From: Streptomyces sp. AW19M42
GTDB taxonomy: Bacteria; Actinomycetota; Actinomycetes; Streptomycetales; Streptomycetaceae
Length of the DNA stretch: 39,175 bases
NCBI GenBank assembly: GCA_000470535.1
Contig: CBRG010000204.1
Location: 1-39,175, forward strand
Direction of reading: 5' to 3'
Shown: positions 15,478-22,097 of the stretch, in pieces
Layout of the letters: each line of letters starts with the position of its first letter
Position numbering within the stretch: the stretch's first letter is position 1
The notes under the pieces: model-generated
The model's database searches: none
What the model was told of the DNA's origin: nothing
What the model saw: only the letters and a program-made list of their open reading frames with translations
Position numbers and translations under genes: made by a program

Positions 15478-15521
15478 CACGGGCAAGGGGCTCCCCTCGT
15501 GGTCCCCTGCCCGTGTTTTTT
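15478..15521 (+). terminator. Intrinsic terminator with T6 tail
   Basis: CACGGGCAAGGGG (15478-15490) pairs with CCCCTGCCCGTG (15504-15515), leaving one bulged A, and is followed directly by six T (15516-15521). It is the only canonical T-tailed terminator I see in the window and is active only on the plus strand. Confidence 0.8.
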
Positions 15522-15732
15522 CGAGTTAACAGTGACGTAGAGTATTTGCGCAACCCTGCTCCTGCACTCCGGCACGTAATGTGCCACTACATCCCCGTTC
15601 GGCCTGCGTTCACGGCTCCCCGCACTGGGAACGGCGGACCGGCGTTGGTTACAGTACGAGCCCGTTGACCGAATCGGACACCGCGCGGCGCCGGACAGGA
15701 CCCGGGCGGGGGCCGGACACGTGGGGGGCCGG
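15522..15732 (+). promoter_or_regulatory. Upstream region of the XRE/ImmA module
   Basis: About 210 bases without a gene, part of a gene-free stretch running from 15139. It includes an AT-rich start (GTTAAC near 15525), a small inverted repeat GGCAC-GTAAT-GTGCC (15571-15585) and a possible -10, TACAGT (15650-15655). No convincing -35 is seen. Confidence 0.35.
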
Positions 15733-16179
15733 ATGGACAGCGGCGAAGAACGCGCACCGGAGCTGCGGACGTTGCGGCAGAAGGTCGAGTACATGGTCGA
15801 GAAGACCTTCCCCGGCCGGAAGATCTCGGGACGGTTCTTCGCCGACCTGGTCAGGGAGCGCGGCGGATCGCTCTCGCACAGTTACTTCTCCAACATCCTG
15901 GCCGGCAAGGTCACCCAGCCCTCCGAGGACATCCTCAAGGCCCTCGGTCTCGGCTTCGGCGTGGACTGGCGCTTCTTCAAGGAGGAGTCCGAGGTCGTCG
16001 ACGACGTCGTGGACGGTCTCCAGTTCCTGGCCAAGCGGCGCACCGGCGACATCAGCGGGGTGGCCGGCCGGGGCCTGGACGAGGACGGACTGCCCCCGGA
16101 GCTGTTGCAGTTCGCGCTGTCCCTGCTGGAGGACGCGAAGAACCGGCAGCGCCCGGCCGACGGCGGACCCCGGAGCTAG
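15733..16179 (+). CDS. XRE-type helix-turn-helix regulator, partner of the ImmA/IrrE protease
   Basis: A 148-residue DNA-binding protein. ISGRFFADLVRERGGSLSHSYFSNILAGKVTQPSEDILKALGLGFGV (about residues 31-77) is a Cro/CI-like helix-turn-helix of the actinobacterial type that carries an FFxD/E tail (WRFFKEESEVVDDVVDGLQFL). The C-terminal 50 residues are a linker with a last helix LPPELLQFALSLLEDAKNRQ, which could be the protease target or a dimer surface. Two starts are possible: ATG 15733, used here, or GTG 15721, adding four residues. The ImmA gene starts five bases after its stop, so the two are surely co-translated. In known pairs the protease cleaves or otherwise inactivates the repressor. 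Confidence 0.85.
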   Translation: MDSGEERAPELRTLRQKVEYMVEKTFPGRKISGRFFADLVRERGGSLSHSYFSNILAGKVTQPSEDILKALGLGFGVDWRFFKEESEVVDDVVDGLQFLAKRRTGDISGVAGRGLDEDGLPPELLQFALSLLEDAKNRQRPADGGPRS

Positions 16180-16184
16180 GCCCC

Positions 16185-16745
16185 ATGTCCCTGCGCGAAC
16201 TGCGGAAAGAGTGCGAGGCTGGGCTCGCCGGGCTTCCCCTGCCCGCCCCCTTCACGATCGAGGGGCTGGTCGCGAACATGGAGGCGGCCGGCGGGCGCAG
16301 CATCGTGCTGCACGAGATGCCCGACCGGCTTGCGCGCGTCAACGGCGCCTGCGGGCTGCGGCTCAAGGCCGGCGGGACCAGCTTCGTGCTCTACCGGCGG
16401 CGCCCGACCGCGTACCAGACCCAGCACGTCATCCTGCACGAGCTGTGCCACGAGTGGTTCGACCACGGCACCTCGCTGGACGCCGAGCAGCTCCAGCGGC
16501 TGCTGCCCGTCTTCGACACCTCGCTGATCTCCCGGGTCGTCGGCGCCGACGCGCTCCGGTCTCCGGACGCCGTACAGGCCCGCGCGGCGTACGACACCCA
16601 CGACGAACGCATGGCCGAATTCGGTGCCTCGCTCATCCCCCGACTGGCCAGGGACGTGACGAGCGATGACATGGTGGGGCGGCTCGCCAACTCGCTCTCC
16701 CTCCCGGTCGCCCACCGTCGCCGAGGCCTCTTCCGCCGCACGTAG
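16185..16745 (+). CDS. ImmA/IrrE-family metallo-endopeptidase
   Basis: A 186-residue protein with the zinc-protease motif HELCHEW (H85, E86, H89) and a downstream acidic stretch DERMAEFGASLIPRL that should give the third ligand. The order (short N-terminal helix, TIEGLVANMEAAGGRSIVLHEMP, LRLKAGGTSFVLYRRRPTAYQTQHVILHELCHEW) is that of the ImmA/IrrE family, whose members inactivate a partner XRE repressor in response to a signal. There is no signal peptide, so it is cytoplasmic. The partner is the XRE gene five bases upstream. Unlike mobile-element ImmA genes, no integrase or phage gene is nearby; the next genes encode membrane proteins, which suggests the signal comes from the envelope. Confidence 0.88.
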   Translation: MSLRELRKECEAGLAGLPLPAPFTIEGLVANMEAAGGRSIVLHEMPDRLARVNGACGLRLKAGGTSFVLYRRRPTAYQTQHVILHELCHEWFDHGTSLDAEQLQRLLPVFDTSLISRVVGADALRSPDAVQARAAYDTHDERMAEFGASLIPRLARDVTSDDMVGRLANSLSLPVAHRRRGLFRRT

Positions 16746-16803
16746 CCGGACCGACGTCCGCACCGCAGCCGAACCGTTTCCCCCCACCCCGAGGACTTCC
16801 GCC

Positions 16804-18138
16804 GTGACCCCGCTCGACCTCGCCGGCTACCTGATAGCCGGCCTGATGACAGCCGTCGCCCTGTGGCGCATGCCGGCCGCCCTGCGGGGCGACGAGGAGG
16901 ACAGACGCCGCCGGGCCCTGTGGGGCTGCTACGCGGGATTCGCCGCCGCCCTGTGGACCAAGACCCGGGTCGTGCGCATCGGGCTCAACGACAGCTCCGT
17001 CACCGACCTCTCGGTGCTGATCAAGCACTACACGGCGACCATCGCGATCCTGGCCATCCTCAGCTACATCGTCGCCATCTACGGCCATTACGCCGACGCC
17101 GGGGACATCCCTCGGCACGTACGGTTCGCCCGGCTGATCCAGCAGGTCGCCACCAAGGCGTCCGTCGCCACGCTGGTGCTGCTGACGGTGCTCTTCTTCA
17201 CCGTGGTCGACCGTTCCGTCCCCTCGGACCGGTTCGTCGCCGACCACGCCGGGCAGTGGGGCGCGACGCTCTACATGAGCGTGTTCTACCTCTACCTCGG
17301 CACCGCCTCCGCCGTCTGCGCCTACCAGTGGGCGCTCGCCACCGCGAGCGCCCGGCTGCGGCTGCTGCGGATCGGCCTCGGCATGATGACGTTCGCGATG
17401 TTCATCGGGGTCGGCTACACCGTCAGCCGGACGCTGTTCCTCTGGGTGAGCGTGATCGACGAGCCGGGCGAGGCCTTCGCGCTGCGCTTCGACGAGATCA
17501 CCGAGGCCTCGCAGGTGGTGCTGTTCGCGTTCTTCGCGGTGGGCGCCTCCGTCCCCGCCCTGGGCAACGTCCGCCGCCGGGCGAAGCTCTGGCGCGCCCA
17601 GGTGCGGCTGCACGCGCTCTGGTACGAGCTGATGACGGCCTTCCCCGACCAGCCCTTCGACCCCCCGGCGTCCCTGGTCCGCGAGCTGACCCGGTTCGGC
17701 ACCCCGGCGGACCTGCGGATCGACCGCTGGGCGGCGGACATCGCGGACGCGGTGGAGAAGCTGCGCCACTACGCCCCCGACACCCTCCTCGCCGCCGCCG
17801 AGGCCGCCGCCGAGGCCGCCACCAGGGCCGCGACCGAGGGCGCGTCCGAGACCGGTCCCGCCGACCGGGAGCGGACGGGGCCGCTCACCGACGCGTACTG
17901 GATCAAGGCGGCCCTGGCCGCCCACGGCGACGGCACGGCCCCCGGCGACGCGGCGGCCGTCGGCACCCAGCACGCGACCGACCAGGACGGCGAGGTCGCC
18001 TGGCTGGTCCGGGTCGCCGCCGCGTACCGCACGGTCACGGCGGAACGGGCCCGGCAGATCCTGGAGTCCTCCGGAGCAGCGAAGCCGTCCGGCACAGCGG
18101 AGCCGTCCGGAGCAGCAGCCAAGGAGCAGACAGCATGA
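16804..18138 (+). CDS. Seven-TM membrane protein, MAB_1171c/DUF6545 type
   Basis: A 444-residue integral membrane protein, started at GTG 16804 with GAGGA upstream. Seven hydrophobic segments can be placed near residues 4-21, 38-52, 76-96, 118-136, 152-176, 187-215 and 235-253. After them comes a soluble tail of about 190 residues starting NVRRRAKLWRAQVRLHALWYELMTAFPDQPFDPP. The tail has an Ala/Glu-rich helix, a conserved-looking block TDAYWIKAALAAHGDG and a final AYRTVTAERARQIL. I recognise it as the protein that databases label MAB_1171c family putative transporter; there is no transporter motif, and the 7TM-plus-tail layout looks more like a sensor. It follows ImmA by 58 bases and overlaps the next gene by ATGA. 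Confidence 0.8.
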   Translation: MTPLDLAGYLIAGLMTAVALWRMPAALRGDEEDRRRRALWGCYAGFAAALWTKTRVVRIGLNDSSVTDLSVLIKHYTATIAILAILSYIVAIYGHYADAGDIPRHVRFARLIQQVATKASVATLVLLTVLFFTVVDRSVPSDRFVADHAGQWGATLYMSVFYLYLGTASAVCAYQWALATASARLRLLRIGLGMMTFAMFIGVGYTVSRTLFLWVSVIDEPGEAFALRFDEITEASQVVLFAFFAVGASVPALGNVRRRAKLWRAQVRLHALWYELMTAFPDQPFDPPASLVRELTRFGTPADLRIDRWAADIADAVEKLRHYAPDTLLAAAEAAAEAATRAATEGASETGPADRERTGPLTDAYWIKAALAAHGDGTAPGDAAAVGTQHATDQDGEVAWLVRVAAAYRTVTAERARQILESSGAAKPSGTAEPSGAAAKEQTA

Positions 18139-18764
18139 GCACCACCGACACCACCGACAGCCCGTCGGGGGCCGCCGACACCCCGGAGGCCTCCCGTACG
18201 GGCTCCATCGCCCGTGCGGTCACCGACGTCTTCCAGCCACGTAATCTCCTGCTCGCCGGGATGCTCGCGACCGGGTTCGCGGCGGCGGGCGAGTGGACGG
18301 GACTGCTGTGGGGACTCCTCGGCGCGCTGTGCGCCGGGATCGTCCCGGCCGGCTACATCGAGTGGGAGCGCGGGCGCGGCACCTGGGGCGACCGCCATGT
18401 CGTCGACCGCACCAAGCGGGCCCCGATCTTCTTCGTCATCCTCGGCTCCATCGGCGTCGGTTCGGCGGTCATGGTGCTCGGCGGCGCCCCCTCCGGCATC
18501 CTGACGGCGATGCTCGGGCTCTGGGCGATGACGGTCGTCCTGCTGGCCGTCAACACGGTCTGGAAGATCTCGGTGGACGCCTCGGTCGCCTCGGCCGTCG
18601 TCGCCCTGCTCGCCGTGGTCCACTCGCCGTGGTGGCTGTTCGGGTACCTGATGACGGCCGCCGTGTGCTGGTCGCGGGTCGCGCTCGGGTACCACACGGT
18701 CGGCCAGGTGACCGCCGGAACGGTGCTGGGCGCGGCCACGGCGGGCGCGTTCCTCCTCGGCTGA
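18135..18764 (+). CDS. PAP2-like membrane protein with altered catalytic residues
   Basis: A 209-residue protein with about six membrane segments, ATG 18135 overlapping the previous stop (ATGA). It resembles the PAP2 phosphatase superfamily: KRAPIFFVILG takes the place of motif 1, WKISVDASVASAVVALLA sits where the motif-2 histidine is expected, and SRVALGYHTVGQVTAG corresponds to motif 3 with R181 and H187. In motif 2 the residue at position 148 is Asp where related proteins, as I recall them, have His, and the motif-3 Asp is Gln191. It may therefore be a lipid-binding or degenerate enzyme. It ends the four-gene XRE/ImmA/7TM/PAP2 transcription unit. Confidence 0.72.
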   Translation: MSTTDTTDSPSGAADTPEASRTGSIARAVTDVFQPRNLLLAGMLATGFAAAGEWTGLLWGLLGALCAGIVPAGYIEWERGRGTWGDRHVVDRTKRAPIFFVILGSIGVGSAVMVLGGAPSGILTAMLGLWAMTVVLLAVNTVWKISVDASVASAVVALLAVVHSPWWLFGYLMTAAVCWSRVALGYHTVGQVTAGTVLGAATAGAFLLG

Positions 18765-18870
18765 GCCGAGCGCCCGCCGGGTGTCCGGAGAGCGTCCCAC
18801 CGAACGGGTTCGGTTCTTACGGCCTTGTGACGTGCCGACCGCGAAACCGCGCCCACCGGTCGCGGCGCCC

Positions 18871-18876
18871 TAGCGT
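18871..18876 (+). promoter_or_regulatory. -10 box of a leaderless promoter (TAGCGT)
   Basis: TAGCGT ends seven bases before the epimerase ATG at 18884, with no Shine-Dalgarno. The same hexamer and spacing occur before the molybdopterin oxidoreductase gene. Confidence 0.5.
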
Positions 18877-18883
18877 GTCCCTC

Positions 18884-19951
18884 ATGCGCGTACTGGTCAC
18901 CGGCGGAGCCGGGTTCATCGGGTCGGAGATCGTCCGGACCCTCACTTCGGCCGGGCACGAGGCGGTGGTGCTCGATGCCCTGCTCCCCTCCGCACACGGC
19001 GGAGCGGCGGACCGGCCGGACAGCGGCATCATCGTGGCGGACGTGCGCGACCGCGAGGCCGTGGACCGCGCGCTGCGCGGCATCGACGCCGTGTGCCACC
19101 AGGCGGCGATGGTCGGCCTGGGCAAGGACTTCGCGGACGCCCCGCTGTACGTCGGCTGCAACGACCTCGGCACCGCCGTACTGCTCGCCGCCGCGGCCGG
19201 CGCCGGGGTGCGGAACCTGGTGCTCGCCGGATCGATGGTGGTCTACGGCGAGGGCCGTTACGAGTGCCCGCTGCACGGTCCGGTCCGGCCGGGGCCGAGG
19301 GCGGAGGCCGATCTGGCCGAGGGCCGGTTCGAGCCGCTCTGCCCGTCCTGCGGTACGGAACTGACCCCGGGTCTCGTCGGCGAGGACGCGCCCGTGGACC
19401 CGCGCAACGTGTACGCGACGACCAAGCTCGCCCAGGAACACCTCGCCGCGTCCTGGACGCGCGCCACGGGCGGCCGGGCGGTGTCGCTGCGCTACCACAA
19501 CGTGTACGGGCCGGGGATGCCGCGCGACACCCCGTACGCCGGAGTCGCCTCGTTCTTCCGCTCGTCGCTGGCCCGGGGCGAGTCGCCGCAGGTCTTCGAG
19601 GACGGCGCCCAGCGGCGGGACTTCGTCCATGTACGGGACGTGGCGGCCGCCAACGCGGTGGCCCTGGAGGCCGTCGGCGGGCTCCGGCCGGGCAGCTTCG
19701 CCGCGTACAACACCGGGAGCGGGGAGCCGCACACCATCGGTGAGATGGCCGCGGAACTGGCCTCCGCCCACGGCGGTCCGGCCCCGCGGATCACCGGTGA
19801 GTACCGGCTCGGGGACGTACGCCATGTCACCGCCGACTCCCGGCGGCTCCGCGAGGAGCTGGGCTGGAAGCCCACGATGGGCTTCGCGGAGGGGATGGCG
19901 GAGTTCGCGGCGGCCCCGCAGCGGGACATGGCCGCGAGCCCGGCCCGCTGA
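18884..19951 (+). CDS. NAD-dependent sugar-nucleotide epimerase/dehydratase
   Basis: A 355-residue extended short-chain dehydrogenase. The NAD-binding Rossmann motif GGAGFIGS is at residues 7-14, and the catalytic pair is Y177/K181 in NVYATTKLAQEH, with the upstream serine in LAGSMVVYGEG. YRLGDVRHVTADSRRLREELGWKP is the usual substrate-domain end. It should change a nucleotide sugar (epimerisation or dehydration). An odd feature is the insertion at residues 126-165 containing CPLHG and CPSCGTE (C128, H131, C153, C156), which looks like a small zinc site. The gene is leaderless by its -10 at 18871-18876. It is convergent with the histidine kinase, 23 bases away, and belongs with the glycan cluster that follows. 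Confidence 0.88.
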   Translation: MRVLVTGGAGFIGSEIVRTLTSAGHEAVVLDALLPSAHGGAADRPDSGIIVADVRDREAVDRALRGIDAVCHQAAMVGLGKDFADAPLYVGCNDLGTAVLLAAAAGAGVRNLVLAGSMVVYGEGRYECPLHGPVRPGPRAEADLAEGRFEPLCPSCGTELTPGLVGEDAPVDPRNVYATTKLAQEHLAASWTRATGGRAVSLRYHNVYGPGMPRDTPYAGVASFFRSSLARGESPQVFEDGAQRRDFVHVRDVAAANAVALEAVGGLRPGSFAAYNTGSGEPHTIGEMAAELASAHGGPAPRITGEYRLGDVRHVTADSRRLREELGWKPTMGFAEGMAEFAAAPQRDMAASPAR

Positions 19952-19974
19952 CCGGGCTCACCGCACCGGCACGC

Positions 19975-21081
19975 TCACGCCACCGGCAGGGTGACCTCGA
20001 AGCAGCAGCCGCCGGTGACGTTGCGGACCTCGGCCCGGCCGGCGTGCGCCTCGACGATTCCGCGCACGATGGCGAGCCCGAGGCCCGCGCCGGCCGGAGG
20101 CGTACGGGCGTGCTCGCCGCGCCATCCGGTGTCGAAGACCCTGGCCAGGTCCTCCTCCGGGATGCCGCCGCAGCCGTCGGTCACCGACAGGACCACACCG
20201 CCGCCCGTGCGTTGGGCGGCGACCGCGACGGTGCCGTCGGCGGGGGTGCGGCGGATCGCGTTGATCAGGAGGTTGCCCAGGACCCGGCTCATCTCCTTGC
20301 CGTCGACCTCCACCGGCACCGCCTCGATCCGGTCTCCGACCAGCCGTACGCCGTGCTCGCGGGCCAGTGGGTGCGCGCCGGCGAGCGCGTCGCCCACCAG
20401 GTCGTACACCGAGATCCGGGTGGGGCTGAGGGTGAGCGAACCGGCGTGGATGCGGGAGAGTTCGAAGAGGTCGCCGACCATGTCGTTCATGCGCTCCACC
20501 TCGGTGCGTATCTGTCGCAGATAGCGCCGCGAGTCGACGGCCATGCCGTCCTCCAGCGCCTCCGACATGGCCCGCAGTCCGGCCAGCGGGGTGCGCAGAT
20601 CGTGCGAGATCCAGGCGACGAGCTCACGCCGCGAGGTCTCCAGGGCACGCTCGCGCTCCCGTGAGCTGTCGAGCTTGGCACTGGTGGCGGCCAGTTCCCT
20701 GGTGAGGGCGGCGAGTTCGGCGGTGGCCGGGGCCTCGGGGGCCGCGAAGGTGCCGCCGTCCCCGAAGGACCGGGCGGCGAGGGTCAGATCGCGGCTCCGC
20801 GCGGCCACCCAGCGGCCGAGCAGGATCGCGGTGGCGAGCGAGACGACGGCGGCCATCGCGACAACGGTCGTGACCACGGACAGGTCGTGCGGCGACAGGA
20901 ACATCGCCCAGGCGACGGCCAGCGTCCCGGCGAGCATCGCGGTCACGGCGACCGCGGCGACCACGGTCAGCGAGACGACGAGCGAGCGGTGCCTGAAGAA
21001 CCGCAGCACGAGTGCGCCGAGCAGTCCGGCCGCGGCGGCTCCCAGGAACGCGAACAGCGCGATGAGGAGTATGTCGGTCAT
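19975..21081 (-). CDS. Sensor histidine kinase
   Basis: A 368-residue membrane kinase. Three hydrophobic segments lie near residues 3-27, 33-60 and 68-90 with almost no extracytoplasmic loop between them, so the signal is probably sensed inside or close to the membrane. A HAMP-like linker and coiled coil follow (AELAALTRELAATSAKLDSSRERERALE). The phospho-acceptor is H160 in AWISHDLRTPLAGLRAM. The ATPase domain has the N box LGNLLINAIRRTPADG, G1 DGCGGIPEED and G2 GAGLGLAIVRGIVEAH. The ATG at 21081 overlaps the stop of the response regulator (ATGA), so the two are co-translated. Neighbouring genes imply control of the glycan/oxidoreductase cluster. Confidence 0.92.
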   Translation of the reverse strand: MTDILLIALFAFLGAAAAGLLGALVLRFFRHRSLVVSLTVVAAVAVTAMLAGTLAVAWAMFLSPHDLSVVTTVVAMAAVVSLATAILLGRWVAARSRDLTLAARSFGDGGTFAAPEAPATAELAALTRELAATSAKLDSSRERERALETSRRELVAWISHDLRTPLAGLRAMSEALEDGMAVDSRRYLRQIRTEVERMNDMVGDLFELSRIHAGSLTLSPTRISVYDLVGDALAGAHPLAREHGVRLVGDRIEAVPVEVDGKEMSRVLGNLLINAIRRTPADGTVAVAAQRTGGGVVLSVTDGCGGIPEEDLARVFDTGWRGEHARTPPAGAGLGLAIVRGIVEAHAGRAEVRNVTGGCCFEVTLPVA

Positions 21082-21974
21082 GACAGCTCCCCCGGTCCGG
21101 CCGGGGCGCCCCCCGGCGGCAGGTCCAGCCGGTAGCCCACACCCCAGACCGTACGGATCAGCTCCGGGCGGGCCGGGTCCGCCTCGACCTTGCCGCGCAG
21201 CCGGCGCACATGGACCGTCACCGTCGACAGGTCACCGAAGTCCCAGCCCCAGACCTCGCTCATCAGCTCCTCCCGGGTGAAGACCCGGCCCGGGTGGCGC
21301 AGCAGGAAGGCGAGCAGGTCGAACTCGCGCAGGGTGAGGGCCAGCACCCCGCCCTCCCGGGTGGCGCTCCTGGCCGCCGGGTCGAGGAAGAGGCCCGCGC
21401 CTTCGAGCGGCGCGGAACGCCCGGTGGGTATGGGGTCCGCACTGGCGCGGCGCAGCACGGAGTCGACGCGCAGGACGAGTTCGCGGGGGCTGAAGGGCTT
21501 GGTGACGTAGTCGTCCGCCCCCGTCTCCAGGCCGAGGATCCGGTCGTCCTCGTCGCCGCGTGCGGTCAGCATGATGACGGGCACCCGCCCCTGCGCCCGC
21601 ATCCGGCGGCAGACCTCGAAGCCGTCCATGCCGGGCAGCATCAGGTCCAGCACCACCAGGTCGGGGCGGCGGCGGGCGAAGCACTCCAGCGCCGCCGGAC
21701 CGTCCGCGGCGCGGGCCACCTCGTAGCCGGCGCCGGTCAGGTATCCGGCGACGACCTCGGAGACGGTCGGGTCGTCGTCCACGACGAGGACATGGCCGGG
21801 CACGGGCACGTGGGCCGGACCGGGCACGTGGGCCGGACCGGGCTCGGGCACGTGGGCCGGACCGGGCTCGGGCACGTGGGCCGGACCGGGCTCGGGCACG
21901 TGGGCCGGACCGGGGGCTTCGCTCGCGGCTCCCCGGCCCTCGGACGCCGGACGGGCCGGCAGGGCGGGCTGCAT
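21078..21974 (-). CDS. OmpR-family response regulator with repeat-bearing N-terminus
   Basis: A 298-residue regulator. Residues 61-175 are the receiver: VLVVDDDPT, phospho-acceptor D110 in VVLDLMLPGMDGFEVC, and K159 in YVTKPFSPREL. Residues 195-290 are the winged helix (LTLREFDLLAFLLRHPGRVFTREELMSEVWGWDF, TVTVHVRRLRGKVE, IRTVWGVGYRLDLPP). The first 60 residues are unusual: repeats of GPAHVPEP encoded by a DNA tandem repeat at 21807-21914. Starting at ATG 21974 includes them; a GTG just after the repeats would give a protein of normal length, so the true start is open. A CAGGGT hexamer six bases before the ATG favours a leaderless start there. Confidence 0.9.
   Translation of the reverse strand: MQPALPARPASEGRGAASEAPGPAHVPEPGPAHVPEPGPAHVPEPGPAHVPGPAHVPVPGHVLVVDDDPTVSEVVAGYLTGAGYEVARAADGPAALECFARRRPDLVVLDLMLPGMDGFEVCRRMRAQGRVPVIMLTARGDEDDRILGLETGADDYVTKPFSPRELVLRVDSVLRRASADPIPTGRSAPLEGAGLFLDPAARSATREGGVLALTLREFDLLAFLLRHPGRVFTREELMSEVWGWDFGDLSTVTVHVRRLRGKVEADPARPELIRTVWGVGYRLDLPPGGAPAGPGELS
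21807..21914. repeat. Tandem repeat at the 5' end of the response-regulator gene
   Basis: Five identical copies of the 18-bp core cacgtgggccggaccggg start at 21807, 21825, 21849, 21873 and 21897. The last three are preceded by ctcggg, giving a 24-bp period. The identity between copies suggests recent slippage. The repeat keeps the reading frame. Confidence 0.9.
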
Positions 21975-22045
21975 GACTCCACCCTGACATCCGCTCGTCG
22001 CGCGCCTGACGCGCGGACACCGCCACACGGTCGATGTCCACGTTT

Positions 22046-22053
22046 CGTAAGAA
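22046..22053. promoter_or_regulatory. CGTAAGAA element between the response regulator and the GT2 gene
   Basis: CGTAAGAA at 22046-22053 recurs in inverted orientation at 18814-18821, upstream of the epimerase promoter. It could be part of a binding site for the two-component regulator. Eight bases is short, so this is tentative. Confidence 0.25.
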
Positions 22054-22084
22054 TCCACAGCCCGAATTGTCGGTTTCCTCTCCG

Positions 22085-22090
22085 TAGGGT
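22085..22090 (+). promoter_or_regulatory. -10 box of a leaderless promoter (TAGGGT)
   Basis: TAGGGT ends seven bases before the GTG start at 22098. It has the same layout as the epimerase and oxidoreductase promoters. Confidence 0.5.
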
Positions 22091-22097
22091 GAGCCGG

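Larger units (their letters stand above)
15301..15521 (+). ncRNA. Candidate small RNA, about 220 nt, with 13-nt repeats
   Basis: The interval has a promoter at its 5' edge (15266-15294) and an intrinsic terminator with six T at its 3' edge, and no credible reading frame between. The transcript would begin almost exactly at a 15-bp hairpin (15299-15313 with 15324-15338, loop CATCCCCCGT). Next come five tandem copies of TGCGAAACCGG(T) with a 13-base period (15344-15406), then a short GGGT/ACCC stem (15405-15408 with 15416-15419) and about 60 unstructured-looking bases before the terminator stem. A 13-base period is not a multiple of three, which argues against coding. It is divergent from the MerR gene and points towards the XRE/ImmA module. 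I do not recognise it as a known RNA family. Confidence 0.6.

Noticed and set aside
15301..15521. Small RNA as a member of the actinobacterial 6C RNA class
   Set aside because: The first loop has five C in a row and the second only four, while that class has six or more in both; the neighbouring genes also differ from those I recall around 6C RNA. It remains worth testing with the family model.
15733..16745. XRE/ImmA pair as part of a prophage or integrative element
   Set aside because: No integrase, excisionase, att-like repeat or tRNA is visible nearby, and flanking genes are chromosomal in character.
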